Source: HGM13233 sp900762805 (GTDB lineage: Bacteria; Bacillota; Clostridia; Oscillospirales; Ruminococcaceae). From it: a DNA stretch of 64,000 bases. The position numbers were made by a program, and so were the translations under genes. Numbering within the stretch: the stretch's first letter is position 1; each line of letters begins with the position of its first letter. The DNA is taken from the NCBI GenBank assembly GCA_937993755.1, contig CALKMA010000031.1:1-64000 (forward strand), read 5' to 3'. Under the pieces are notes generated by a model. It saw nothing but the letters and a program-made list of their open reading frames with translations, did not search any database and was not told the DNA's origin. Positions 41,530 to 49,545 of the stretch are shown piece after piece.

Positions 41530-42423
41530 AATGTTGGCGAGCCGGCGGTTCGGAGCGCAGCGGACGGCAAATGGGAAGAAGCGCGTGCCCTCCCGCCGAA
41601 AAAAGCAGAATATCAGCCTGGGCACATACTGCCCGCATCTTCCGCCTGAAGGCCTTCGGCTCTGAAGCCCCGTCCATGCAGAGCGCCCCTTGATCCGCCG
41701 CAGGGCAGCCTTGAAGCGGCCTCGCTTTTCGGCAGCCGTTGCGAAAGAAGAAAGCCGTTTTTTCTTTGCTGCTCGCGACAATAAAATCAACCGTCCCCCT
41801 TCAGAAAGCTCCTGCCTTCTTTTCCTGCTCTCGCAGTTGTCCGGCGGGACGGCCGGCGCTCCAAAAGCCGCCTCCCGCATTTAACCGGACGGTGCACCTT
41901 CCGCGCCCCACGGCGCGGTTGCCGGGCTTTTCCTCCGCCTTTTTTGACAAACCCGCTGTTTTGGCGTATGATATCTATCATGGATATCCTGTTCCGCACA
42001 CGGGAAAGCCGTGCGGCCTCCCGCCGCCGTCCGCAACAAAGCACAAGCCGGCAGTTTATACAGGCGGTATTTTACAACTGAAATATCACATCCGCATCTC
42101 TCCCGCCCATAACGTGCCGCACAAAGGAGCGGCGTGCGACCTCCGCCGGCGGGGCAAAGCATATCGGACAAAAAATTAACGCATTGTATTATTCTGCAAA
42201 AACTTCCTGCCTCCGCCCCCGCAGGAAGCGGCAGAAAAGCCCTTCCTTCACAAAATCGAGTGCTGCAGGTGAAAAGCCGCTGGCTGACTCTCTTGCAGAG
42301 GTAAATAGCCGGAGCAAATCGTCATCTCCTTTTCTTCTCATTCTAACAGCTCGGCAACGGGAGGTTCCATGCCTGTAGCCGGCCGCCACGAACAGGAACA
42401 AATTTATAATAACAGGAGTCAAT
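41530..42423. other. About 0.9 kb gap between ricT and divergent holB
   Basis: Here holB lies on the opposite strand to ricT. Short open frames exist on both strands (for instance near 42184-42378), but none has both a ribosome site and a recognisable domain. The DNA is GC-rich with AT islands near 41940 and 42330. It may be the scar of an inversion that separated holB from the ricT cluster. Confidence 0.5.
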
Positions 42424-43251
42424 ATGGAAAAGCTGGTAGGCAATCCCGCCGTCAACCGCCTTATCACGGGCGAGCGCGTTATTCCGCAGGCTCTGCTGCT
42501 GGCCGGCCCGCGCGGCTGCGGCCGCAATTATGCCGCGCGGCTCATCGCCGCCCGCTACATCGGCACCCATCCCGAATGGGTCATGAACGGCACCCACCCC
42601 GACTGCCTGGTGCTGCGCGGGCAGGGAGCATCGGGGCAAATCCCCATCCGCGCCGTGCGCGAAGCGACGGCCGAAATGGCCAAAAGTCCGGCGGCCGGGC
42701 AGGCCCGCGCCGTGATTATACGCGACTGCGAGGCGCTCGGCACGGCGGCCGCCAACGCGCTGCTGAAATCGCTGGAGGAGCCGCCGCGCGACGTGGTCTT
42801 CATCCTGACGGCCGAGGGCGCGTCGTCGGTGCCGGCCACCGTGCTGTCACGCTGCGAGCTTTGCCCCGTCTGCGAGACTGACCCTGCCGAGTGCCTGCAA
42901 TATATCAGCTCGGTCACCCGTTCGCCCGACGCCGTCCGCGCCGCCGAGGTCTTTCCCGGCCGCATCGGGCTGATTCTCAAGGCCGCCGAAAGCAAAAAGC
43001 GCATGGAGGCCGTTGACCGCGCGCTGGCTCTCAAAAAAGCGTTGCTGTCCGGCGACAAGACGGGCGTTATGACCTGCACGGCGCCGCTCAAAACACGCGA
43101 GGAGGCACAGCAGCTGATCGGCGACTGCATGATCGCGCTGGAAAGGCAGGCACAGCCGCAGGCCGCCGCGCTGCTCTCCGCCGCGGCCGAGGCGCTGCGC
43201 GGCAATATGCCGATATCGCTCTGCTTCGCCGGCATGGCGGCGGGGCTGTAG
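42424..43251 (+). CDS. holB: DNA polymerase III delta' subunit
   Basis: This 275-residue clamp-loader subunit has an AAA+ fold: HQ-like QALLLAGPRGCGRNYAA (degenerate P-loop), no clear DEAD box, and sensor region SLEEPPRDVVFILTAEGASS with SRC at VLSRCEL (SRC motif). The Walker A is atypical, as usual for delta'. ATG has CAGGAG 5 bases upstream. In many Clostridia it precedes ricT; here it is inverted relative to that gene. Confidence 0.88.
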   Translation: MEKLVGNPAVNRLITGERVIPQALLLAGPRGCGRNYAARLIAARYIGTHPEWVMNGTHPDCLVLRGQGASGQIPIRAVREATAEMAKSPAAGQARAVIIRDCEALGTAAANALLKSLEEPPRDVVFILTAEGASSVPATVLSRCELCPVCETDPAECLQYISSVTRSPDAVRAAEVFPGRIGLILKAAESKKRMEAVDRALALKKALLSGDKTGVMTCTAPLKTREEAQQLIGDCMIALERQAQPQAAALLSAAAEALRGNMPISLCFAGMAAGL

Positions 43252-43479
43252 GGCAGCCGCCGCGTATCCGCCTGCCGGCCGGCCCCCCGGCTGACCCTGC
43301 GAGGCCGCCCCCGCGGTCCGGCATTCCCCTGCGCAAAAACATCGCCAAAGCGCCGCCGCACAGCACAAAACGCATTTTCTCGAATAAATGCCGCCCTTCC
43401 GCGGCACCCTGCCGTATTTTTCGTCAAAAAGGCTGCCTCCTCCCGCCTCAGCCCGCCTGCCCCCGCGTACAGTGGCATG

Positions 43480-43974
43480 GCTTCGCTGTCCTCTCCTGAC
43501 GGACACGTAAGCTGCTTTTACAGGCAGCAATTCGGCCTCTCCGTCCTCGGCAAAGAGGTACACATAGGCGTTTTTGCCGTCCCAGACCACCTCTTTTACG
43601 ATGGTGAGCAGCAGGCGGCGCTTTTCCTCTATCGTCGCCGAATCCACCGCATGGGCGAAGGATTCGATCATCTCCTGATGGAAGGCAAACTCCTGATGGA
43701 GCATCCGGCTTTGCTCCGTGAGGGCCTCCAACTCGGAAAGTCTTGATTGCTCCTGCTCGCTTCTTCGGTGCAGCGCGTCGATCTGCTCCATGACATACTT
43801 GGCCGAGGTATCGGTGGCAACGGACAGAGAGTCTACCAAGCGGCGGATTTTATCCTCCGTTTCGGCGTGCTTGTCGCGCAGCTGCGCCAGCTCCGCGTTG
43901 TAGCCCTCCTTGTTGCCGCTAATGACCTTCTTCGTCTGCGCTAAAAGTCCGGCAAGAGTCTCCTTCTCGGCAGT
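43480..43974 (-). pseudogene. Serine recombinase, C-terminal fragment
   Basis: About 165 codons of the C-terminal coiled coil of a large serine recombinase remain, including the family block MIESFAHAVDSATIEEKRRL and VKEVVWDGKNAYVYLF. The catalytic N-terminal domain and the zinc-domain are missing. The upstream edge coincides exactly with a palindromic IS-like element, which suggests that the element cut the gene. The frame continues past 43480 without family sequence. Confidence 0.75.
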
Positions 43975-44033
43975 GAACAGCCCCCTATTCGTTAATAGTA
44001 TACCATACTGTCTAACGAATAGGGGGCTGTTCA
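43974..44033. mobile_element. 60-bp palindromic element with IS3-like ends
   Basis: Perfect 21-bp inverted arms (43974-43994 with 44013-44033) begin TGAACAGCCCCC and flank an 18-base centre that itself has AGTAT/ATACT arms. The arms resemble the end TGTCTAACTTATGGGGCG of the IS3 remnant at 58327. It could be a miniature element or the collapsed ends of an IS. Confidence 0.7.
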
Positions 44034-44239
44034 AGCCGCGGCCCTGCTGCTGTTTTTTCTTTTGATTTCCATTTCAAGCCGGCTTCAGCCGGAAGGAAAC
44101 GCCGGCTCCGGCCGAAAGCCCCTGGCTGAAAAGAAGCATCCCTCAGCGCCGGCTCCGACCGGCGGGTCTCATGAGCAAAAGCCTCCGCCGCCGGCTTTAT
44201 GAAAGCGGCGGCGAAAGGTGCCGGCGCCGTTCGAAGGGC

Positions 44240-45163
44240 TTACTTGTTTTCGGCGTAGGCCTTGGCGACCCTGGCGGCGAGGCGGGCGTTATTGTAGGCC
44301 AGCTGCAGGTTGCTGGCGAAGGATACGCCGCCGGTCAGCTCCTTGATGCGGGCCAGCAGGAAGGGCGTGGTGGCCTTGCCGTGGATGCCCTGCTCCTTGG
44401 CCTCCTGGAGGGCCTCGGTGATGACCGTTTCCATTTCATCATAGTTAAGCGCGTATTCCTCCGGGATGGGGTTGCCGATGACAACGCCGCCCTTGAGACC
44501 CAGCTCCCACTTGGTGCGGATGATGCTGGCGATCTCCTCCGGGGTCGAGCAGTTGTAATCGAGGCTGATGCCGCTGCTGCGGCAGTAGAAGGCCGGCAGA
44601 TAATCGGTCTGATAGCCCAGCACCGGCACGCCGAAGGTCTCAAGATATTCCATTGTACGGCCGAGATCGAGCAGCGACTTGGCGCCGGCGCAGATGACGG
44701 CGACACGGGTGTTGGCCAGCTCCTGCAGGTCAGCGCTGATGTCCATGGTGACCTCGCCCTCGCGGTGTACGCCGCCGATGCCGCCGGTAGCAAAGACGCG
44801 GATACCGGCCATATCGGCCAGCATCATGGTGGTGGCCACGGTGGTGGCGCCCGTCTTGCCGGTGGCCACATAGACCGGCACGTCGCGGCGGCTGACCTTG
44901 CCGACGTTTTCGCCTTTGCACATGATGTCAAGCTCCTCCGGCGTCAGACCGACCTTGAGCTTATGATCGATGATGGCCGTGGTGGCGGGGACGGCGCCCT
45001 CGGCGCGGACGATCTCCTCGACCTTGTGGGCGAATTCCATATTCTGCGGGAAGGGCATGCCGTGGCTCAGAATGGTGCTTTCAAGCGCCACGACCGGCTT
45101 GCCGGCGGCGACAGCCTCCCGGATCTCAGGGGCAACAACCAGATACTTTTCAATGTTCGTCAT
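44240..45163 (-). CDS. psuG: Pseudouridine-5'-phosphate glycosidase
   Basis: This 307-residue enzyme splits pseudouridine 5'-phosphate into uracil and ribose 5-phosphate. It has the family motifs ALESTILSHGMPFP at the N-terminus, TGKTGATTVATTM and VICAGAKSLLDLGRTMEYLE with the catalytic Lys in the last. ATG overlaps the psuK stop by 4 bases, so they form one unit with the kinase. Confidence 0.95.
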   Translation of the reverse strand: MTNIEKYLVVAPEIREAVAAGKPVVALESTILSHGMPFPQNMEFAHKVEEIVRAEGAVPATTAIIDHKLKVGLTPEELDIMCKGENVGKVSRRDVPVYVATGKTGATTVATTMMLADMAGIRVFATGGIGGVHREGEVTMDISADLQELANTRVAVICAGAKSLLDLGRTMEYLETFGVPVLGYQTDYLPAFYCRSSGISLDYNCSTPEEIASIIRTKWELGLKGGVVIGNPIPEEYALNYDEMETVITEALQEAKEQGIHGKATTPFLLARIKELTGGVSFASNLQLAYNNARLAARVAKAYAENK

Positions 45164-46254
45164 TTTGAATACTCCTTTAGGGTTTGATAAACGAGCGCCT
45201 GGCTCATTTTCTCATTGATGGTGTTCTCGCCCAGCAGCGCTACGATGCCGGCGCCGAGGGCAAAATCGACGGCCTGTTTGGGCGTGTCGCCCGCCACGGT
45301 GCGGCTCAGAAAGCCGGCCATAAAAGCGTCGCCCGCGCCGGTGGCGTTGACCATCTGCCGGACGGGGCGCAGCGCGCGCCGCAGCGTCAGGCCCGATTGG
45401 TCCTTGTAAAAGCAGCCCTTGTCGCCCATGCTCACCAGCACGCGCTTGACGCCCTTGGCGAGAATGCGCCCGGCTGCCCGGTTGAGCGTCCGTTCATCGG
45501 TGATGCGGGTGTCGGACAGGATCTCAGCCTCCATGAGGTTGGGCTTGACGGTGTCGAACCGCCCGATAAGGTCGTAAACGGCCTTGGCATAGGCCGTCGA
45601 GACGGGATCGACGCAGACCGGGACAGGCGACAGATCAAGCAGGTATTCGATAAGCTCGACCGGCAGGCTGGGGTCGCAGGTGACGGCCGCCGCGCCGGCA
45701 ATGGTGGGCTGATAGGCCTTGAGGTGCTCCTTTGGCAGGCTGCGCAGCACCGACATGTCCGACAGCGCCACCAGCATGTCGCCCTTTTCGTCGAGGATCG
45801 AGATGTAGGTCGAGCTGGGGTGCCCGTAAACGGTGTAGACGCCGCTGATATCAATGCCGGCTGCCAGACATTCGCGGCGGATCATATCGGCGTAAACATC
45901 GTCGCCCACCGCCGAGATGAGCTTGACGCCGGTGCCCAACCGCGACAGGTTTTCGCAGACGTTGCGCGTCACACCGCCGACCGAGGAATGCATGGAGCCG
46001 GGGTTGCTGTCCTTCATGACGATGGGGGCGCGGCTTTTGCCGTGAACATCGACATTGGCGGCGCCGACGCCGACGATGTAGCGCTCCTCGTTGAGGATAT
46101 AGCCCTTGCCCAGCACATAGCCCTTCTTTTGCAGATTGGCGATGTGTACCGCCGCGCTCGACCGCGAGATGTGCAGCAGCTCGGCCAGCTCACTCTGGCC
46201 GATGGTCGGATTGCGCTTGAGGATCTCATAGACCTCACGCTCGCGTTCGGTCAT
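45160..46254 (-). CDS. psuK: Pseudouridine kinase with N-terminal HTH domain
   Basis: This 364-residue protein has a winged-helix domain (about 1-50, IGQSELAELLHISRSSAAVH) followed by a PfkB carbohydrate kinase domain with VGGVTRNVCENLSRLG and NATGAGDAFMAGF, the catalytic region. It phosphorylates pseudouridine. The HTH makes it a probable autoregulator that senses substrate. ATG has AAAGGAG 6 bases upstream. A dyad and a strong promoter lie upstream. Confidence 0.92.
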   Translation of the reverse strand: MTEREREVYEILKRNPTIGQSELAELLHISRSSAAVHIANLQKKGYVLGKGYILNEERYIVGVGAANVDVHGKSRAPIVMKDSNPGSMHSSVGGVTRNVCENLSRLGTGVKLISAVGDDVYADMIRRECLAAGIDISGVYTVYGHPSSTYISILDEKGDMLVALSDMSVLRSLPKEHLKAYQPTIAGAAAVTCDPSLPVELIEYLLDLSPVPVCVDPVSTAYAKAVYDLIGRFDTVKPNLMEAEILSDTRITDERTLNRAAGRILAKGVKRVLVSMGDKGCFYKDQSGLTLRRALRPVRQMVNATGAGDAFMAGFLSRTVAGDTPKQAVDFALGAGIVALLGENTINEKMSQALVYQTLKEYSK

Positions 46255-46273
46255 ATCTTCACTCCTTTGCAAA

Positions 46274-46290
46274 TGTTTACAATCTAAACA
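46274..46290 (-). promoter_or_regulatory. Candidate operator of the psu operon
   Basis: TGTTTA (46274-46279) and TAAACA (46285-46290) form a dyad with a 5-base centre between the promoter and psuK. It is placed so that a bound protein would block transcription; PsuK's HTH is the best candidate. Confidence 0.55.
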
Positions 46291-46299
46291 ACTGCTTAT

Positions 46300-46328
46300 A
46301 TTATAGTGCTGTCCCGCACAGTTGTCAA
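46300..46328 (-). promoter_or_regulatory. Promoter of the psuK-psuG operon
   Basis: TTGACA (46323-46328), 17 bases, TATAAT (46300-46305): perfect consensus. Confidence 0.92.
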
Positions 46329-46395
46329 GAGACGCTTTCAAAAAGGTATAATACCCGCCGAAATGACCCATACTACCGGCAACAGGAGGGAGAGC

Positions 46396-47073
46396 ATGAT
46401 GAGCTTTTTGAAAAAATACGGCTTTTATCTGGCCGTTACGCTGTGCGTGCTGGCTGTGGCGGCCGGCTCCTATTACGCCGTCGATTCGATCGCCGGCCGG
46501 CTGGAGCCCCCTGACCAACAGAGCACGCCGACGCCCGACGGCCCCGAAATCGACCTGCCGCCGACACCGGTCATCAAGCCGGACCCGCAGCCTGTCGCAC
46601 CGGACCCGCAGCCGGAGCCTCAACCGGAGCCGCAGCCGGCGGCCGCCATCATCGAGCCGGAAAAGCCGGCCTACGGGCAGCCGGCGACCGGGACCGTATC
46701 ACAGCCCTTCAGCGGCGACACGCTGGTCTATCACGAGACGCTCGGCGAGTGGCGCACCCATAACGGCGTCGATTACGCCGTACAGGCTGACGCCAGCGCC
46801 GTGGCCGTCTATGGCGGCAAGGTCGTGCGGTCGGAGAGCGACGACCTGTGGGGCGACACGGTCGAGCTGCTGCTCGACACCGGCTACACCGCGCGCTACT
46901 GCGGCCTTGAAAAGGGCAGCGGGCTGGCGGTGGGGCAGCGCGTCGAAAAGGGCGATGTCGTCGGCACCGTTGGCGAGACTGCCGTCATCGAGGCGGCGCT
47001 CGGCCGGCACCTGCATTTTGAGCTGCTGCTGGGCGATCGGTATGTCGATCCTGCCGAGGTGCTGGGAGATTAG
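46396..47073 (+). CDS. M23-family endopeptidase, SpoIIQ-like
   Basis: This 225-residue protein has an N-terminal TM helix (about 8-30), a Pro-rich linker (about 45-80, DPQPEPQPEPQP) and a C-terminal LytM/M23 domain. Zn ligands are intact: HNGVDY and HLHFEL. The layout matches clostridial SpoIIQ, which works at the mother cell/forespore interface. A vegetative cell-wall enzyme is an alternative. ATG has AGGAGGG 5 bases upstream. Confidence 0.8.
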   Translation: MMSFLKKYGFYLAVTLCVLAVAAGSYYAVDSIAGRLEPPDQQSTPTPDGPEIDLPPTPVIKPDPQPVAPDPQPEPQPEPQPAAAIIEPEKPAYGQPATGTVSQPFSGDTLVYHETLGEWRTHNGVDYAVQADASAVAVYGGKVVRSESDDLWGDTVELLLDTGYTARYCGLEKGSGLAVGQRVEKGDVVGTVGETAVIEAALGRHLHFELLLGDRYVDPAEVLGD

Positions 47074-47137
47074 CGGTCGCGTCGCGGCCGAGCCGTCGGA
47101 GGAACCGACACAGTTTGTTCCCGCTCTCACCATAGAG

Positions 47138-47180
47138 CGCCAAAACAGCCGCCTCTCGGCGGCTGTTTTGGCGTGTTCTT
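47138..47180 (+). terminator. Terminator of the M23 gene
   Basis: CGCCAAAACAGCCGCC and its complement around TCTC, followed by TGTTCTT. Confidence 0.8.
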
Positions 47181-47298
47181 ATATGCGTGTATGTGTGTTT
47201 GCACTCTGCACGGCGGGCAGGTAGGCGTTTGCCCGATTTTCAGCGCTCAAAAAGCGCGGCAGAGGTCATCTGCCGAGGGTCAGAGTGCCCGGCGGAGC

Positions 47299-47901
47299 TC
47301 AGAACATCCGGCGGAGCTCGGCGATTACCCGCATGATGCCCGCCTGATACTGCGGCCAGAGCAGCAGATAGCAGATCAGGCCGGCAATGACCAGCACGGC
47401 GATGCCGATGAGAAGAAGCAGCAGCCATGCGCGCGCCATGTGCCGCACGTTGCGGTTGATGTGGCTGGGCAGGGCACAGATGGCCATGGCAATCAGGCCG
47501 ATGCCGGGGAAGGCAAACAGCAGTGTCAGCCAGACGTAGGCGGTGGTCGTCAGCGGCCGCAGATTTTTGGGGAGCTGGTTGGATTCGATCGGCTGCGGCT
47601 TTTCGGTGCGCGCCGAACGGCGATCCTTTCCCTTTTTTCTTTCGGGCTCGGCGGCGGGCTGCGGCGCAGAAGCGGTCGGCTCGTGCGCCGGTTCGGCCGG
47701 GCACGGCGGGGCAAGCGGCTCGTCAGCCGGAGTCTCCGACGGGGCGGGCACTTCAACAGGCTCTGCGGCTGCGGCCGGCTCAGCGGCCGGTTCAGCCGGA
47801 ATGGGGGCGGCAGGCTCGGCCGCGATGGGTGCGCCGCACTCGGTGCAGAAAGCGCTGTTGTCGTCCAGCACAGCGTCACAATTCGGGCATCTCAAAGACA
47901 T
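47299..47901 (-). CDS. Zinc-ribbon and membrane domain protein, unknown role
   Basis: This 200-residue protein has an N-terminal zinc ribbon (CPNCDAVLDDNSAFCTECG), a long Ala/Pro/Glu-rich low-complexity linker (about 28-100), and two TM segments (about 120-190). ATG has AGGAGG 7 bases upstream. Similar layouts are common in Clostridia, with no assigned role. The linker's low complexity makes homology claims weak. Confidence 0.75.
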   Translation of the reverse strand: MSLRCPNCDAVLDDNSAFCTECGAPIAAEPAAPIPAEPAAEPAAAAEPVEVPAPSETPADEPLAPPCPAEPAHEPTASAPQPAAEPERKKGKDRRSARTEKPQPIESNQLPKNLRPLTTTAYVWLTLLFAFPGIGLIAMAICALPSHINRNVRHMARAWLLLLLIGIAVLVIAGLICYLLLWPQYQAGIMRVIAELRRMF

Positions 47902-47923
47902 GGTGAAACCTCCTGTGTTCGGG

Positions 47924-48208
47924 TCAAAGCCCCAGAATAAACAGTACAAAATAGAGCGCAACGCCCGCCAGCAGCGACGGCAGTGCCACGACTGCGTAGC
48001 TTGCCAGCTTGAAGCGAAGCAGCTTATAAAACAACAGGTTGAGCAGGCAGACAGCCGCCGAGAACAGCAGCAGCACGCCGATAAAGCCCAGCAGGGCGCC
48101 GCCGGTCACCAGCAGCCGCAGCATATGCGAGCCGACGACATAAAAGGCCAGCACACCGATGGCAAAGTTGACAAAGACGGTGCCGAGCAGCAAGAATGTT
48201 TTACGCAA
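47924..48208 (-). CDS. Small membrane protein
   Basis: This 94-residue protein has three TM segments and begins at a TTG with AAGGTGA 7 bases upstream. It lies 11 bases after the FakA-like gene and 22 bases before the zinc-ribbon gene, probably one transcript. Family not recognised. Confidence 0.65.
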   Translation of the reverse strand: MRKTFLLLGTVFVNFAIGVLAFYVVGSHMLRLLVTGGALLGFIGVLLLFSAAVCLLNLLFYKLLRFKLASYAVVALPSLLAGVALYFVLFILGL

Positions 48209-48219
48209 GGTCGATCACC

Positions 48220-48471
48220 TTACCCGTGAAGGCCCTCGGCCTGCAGGGCCATATTTTCGACGATGATATCGTGGATCTCGCCGAGAGAGGCGCAGTATTC
48301 CAGCACCTTCCACGGCTCATTGGTGTGATAATGGATCTTGATGAGATCCTCGTCGCCGACGGCCAGCAGGCAATCGCCCTTGAAGTTTTCAACAAAATAG
48401 TCGTTGATGGCGTCCTCATCGAGGTCATGCCCCTCGATGAGAAGCTGCGTGTCAAATTTATATTCGATCAT
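48220..48471 (-). CDS. Stand-alone FakA C-terminal-like (DAK phosphatase-related) protein
   Basis: This 83-residue protein, starting MIEYKFDTQLLIEGHDLDED and containing CLLAVGDEDLIKIHYHTNEP, matches the last domain of the fatty acid kinase FakA, which normally follows a DhaL-type kinase. Here it is free. DegV, a FakB-type protein, is encoded 13 kb away. It may regulate or substitute that domain in trans. Function is inferred only. Confidence 0.7.
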   Translation of the reverse strand: MIEYKFDTQLLIEGHDLDEDAINDYFVENFKGDCLLAVGDEDLIKIHYHTNEPWKVLEYCASLGEIHDIIVENMALQAEGLHG

Positions 48472-48499
48472 GATAGGCTCCTTTGATGCTTATAGCCCC

Positions 48500-48528
48500 A
48501 TTTTACAACATTTTGCGGGCGTTGTAAA
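48500..48528 (-). promoter_or_regulatory. Promoter overlapped by an 8-bp inverted repeat
   Basis: TTTACA (48523-48528) and TAAAAT (48500-48505) are 17 bases apart, and TTTACAAC (48502-48509) with GTTGTAAA (48521-48528) forms an inverted repeat that covers both elements, as in a repressor site. Confidence 0.6.
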
Positions 48529-48643
48529 GCACCTGCCGCCGACGGAGGAAAAAAGAGCGCGCCGCGGCCGCGTTTCGCTGCGCAGCATAGCTTGGGAACC
48601 TTTTCTTTTTCAATCTGTAATGACGACCACAGGGCGGCAACAA

Positions 48644-48681
48644 AGGCCGGCGTCCGTCTGATGCTTCAGGCGAACGCCGGC
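48644..48681 (-). terminator. Terminator of the PTS operon
   Basis: GGCCGGCGT and its complement close a long stem, 27 bases past the deacetylase stop; a short T run follows on the minus strand. Confidence 0.65.
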
Positions 48682-48708
48682 CAAAGGGGACAAGGCTTTC
48701 CGTAGCTG

Positions 48709-49545
48709 CTACAGGGTCTGGTAGTTGACTAACTCAACACCCAACTCCTCCAGCTTACGGCGGATGCGGGGCGAGGTCAACATAGCGAGATCCTTGACGC
48801 GGATGACAGTGTAGCTCGATCGGCTGAACAGATCGTTGTCAAGATAGCCGGGGTGGCAGACGATAAGGGCTCGATCATATTGTGCCAACGTTTCAAGCTG
48901 ATCGTATACAAGCTGCTCTACATCGGTGGCCAGCTGTTTTTCAAGGGTGAACCCATCTTTAAGCAGCCAGTCGTGGTCATACATATGTATTTTTTTATTG
49001 GCCCAGAAATCAAGCGTGTAAATAAGCTCTTTTTCTTTGGCAACCAGTTTCATGGCTTTTACCAGACTGTCAGTTAGATAGGAGTGCCCTTGAATATAGG
49101 CGGGCTTATGCCCCATCAGTTCTTCATAGCGAGAAACCTGTGCGCGTACCTCGATGAGCGTTTCATCAAATGGGAATGGATCATCGAGGGGAAAGTACAT
49201 ACCAAATTCACTGCGGCCATCCGCTTTCTTGTTATGAGAAGCTACGTTAGCCATATAATCGCGCATTTGTTTTTTGCGCTCTGACGACAGAGGAAATTCC
49301 CCCTTTTCGTTGATAAGGTGCGGTACCTGCGCTGGGTCGGCGCAGCAGCGACCGGCGAAAAAGTTGATATCGAGACCGACCGAGATATGCGGGAAAGATT
49401 TGATGCGCTCAGCGGCATAAGCACTTGAATCAAGATTAACGAATAATCCAGTTGCAGTAAGGATGCCTTCTGCCGCGGCGCGGCAAGTACCGTCTGCACA
49501 CCCGAAGGTCATGCCATAATCGTCACCTTGTACCAGCAGCTTCAC
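48709..49545 (-). CDS. ChbG/YdjC family carbohydrate deacetylase
   Basis: This 278-residue protein begins MKLLVQGDDYGMTFGCADGT, the metal site of the family, and has HISVGLDINFFAG and GHSYL. These enzymes remove N-acetyl groups from chitooligosaccharides such as chitobiose. The ATG overlaps the EIIC stop by 4 bases, so the PTS and the deacetylase are tied. The DNA is AT-richer than the core, which suggests transfer. Confidence 0.88.
   Translation of the reverse strand: MKLLVQGDDYGMTFGCADGTCRAAAEGILTATGLFVNLDSSAYAAERIKSFPHISVGLDINFFAGRCCADPAQVPHLINEKGEFPLSSERKKQMRDYMANVASHNKKADGRSEFGMYFPLDDPFPFDETLIEVRAQVSRYEELMGHKPAYIQGHSYLTDSLVKAMKLVAKEKELIYTLDFWANKKIHMYDHDWLLKDGFTLEKQLATDVEQLVYDQLETLAQYDRALIVCHPGYLDNDLFSRSSYTVIRVKDLAMLTSPRIRRKLEELGVELVNYQTL

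Noticed and set aside
42184..42378. Small plus-strand frame before holB
   Set aside because: No ribosome site and no family resemblance; Ser/Lys/Arg composition fits non-coding DNA.
42847..43479. Extension of the recombinase frame leftwards across holB
   Set aside because: The family similarity stops near 43480; beyond it the frame is antisense to holB.
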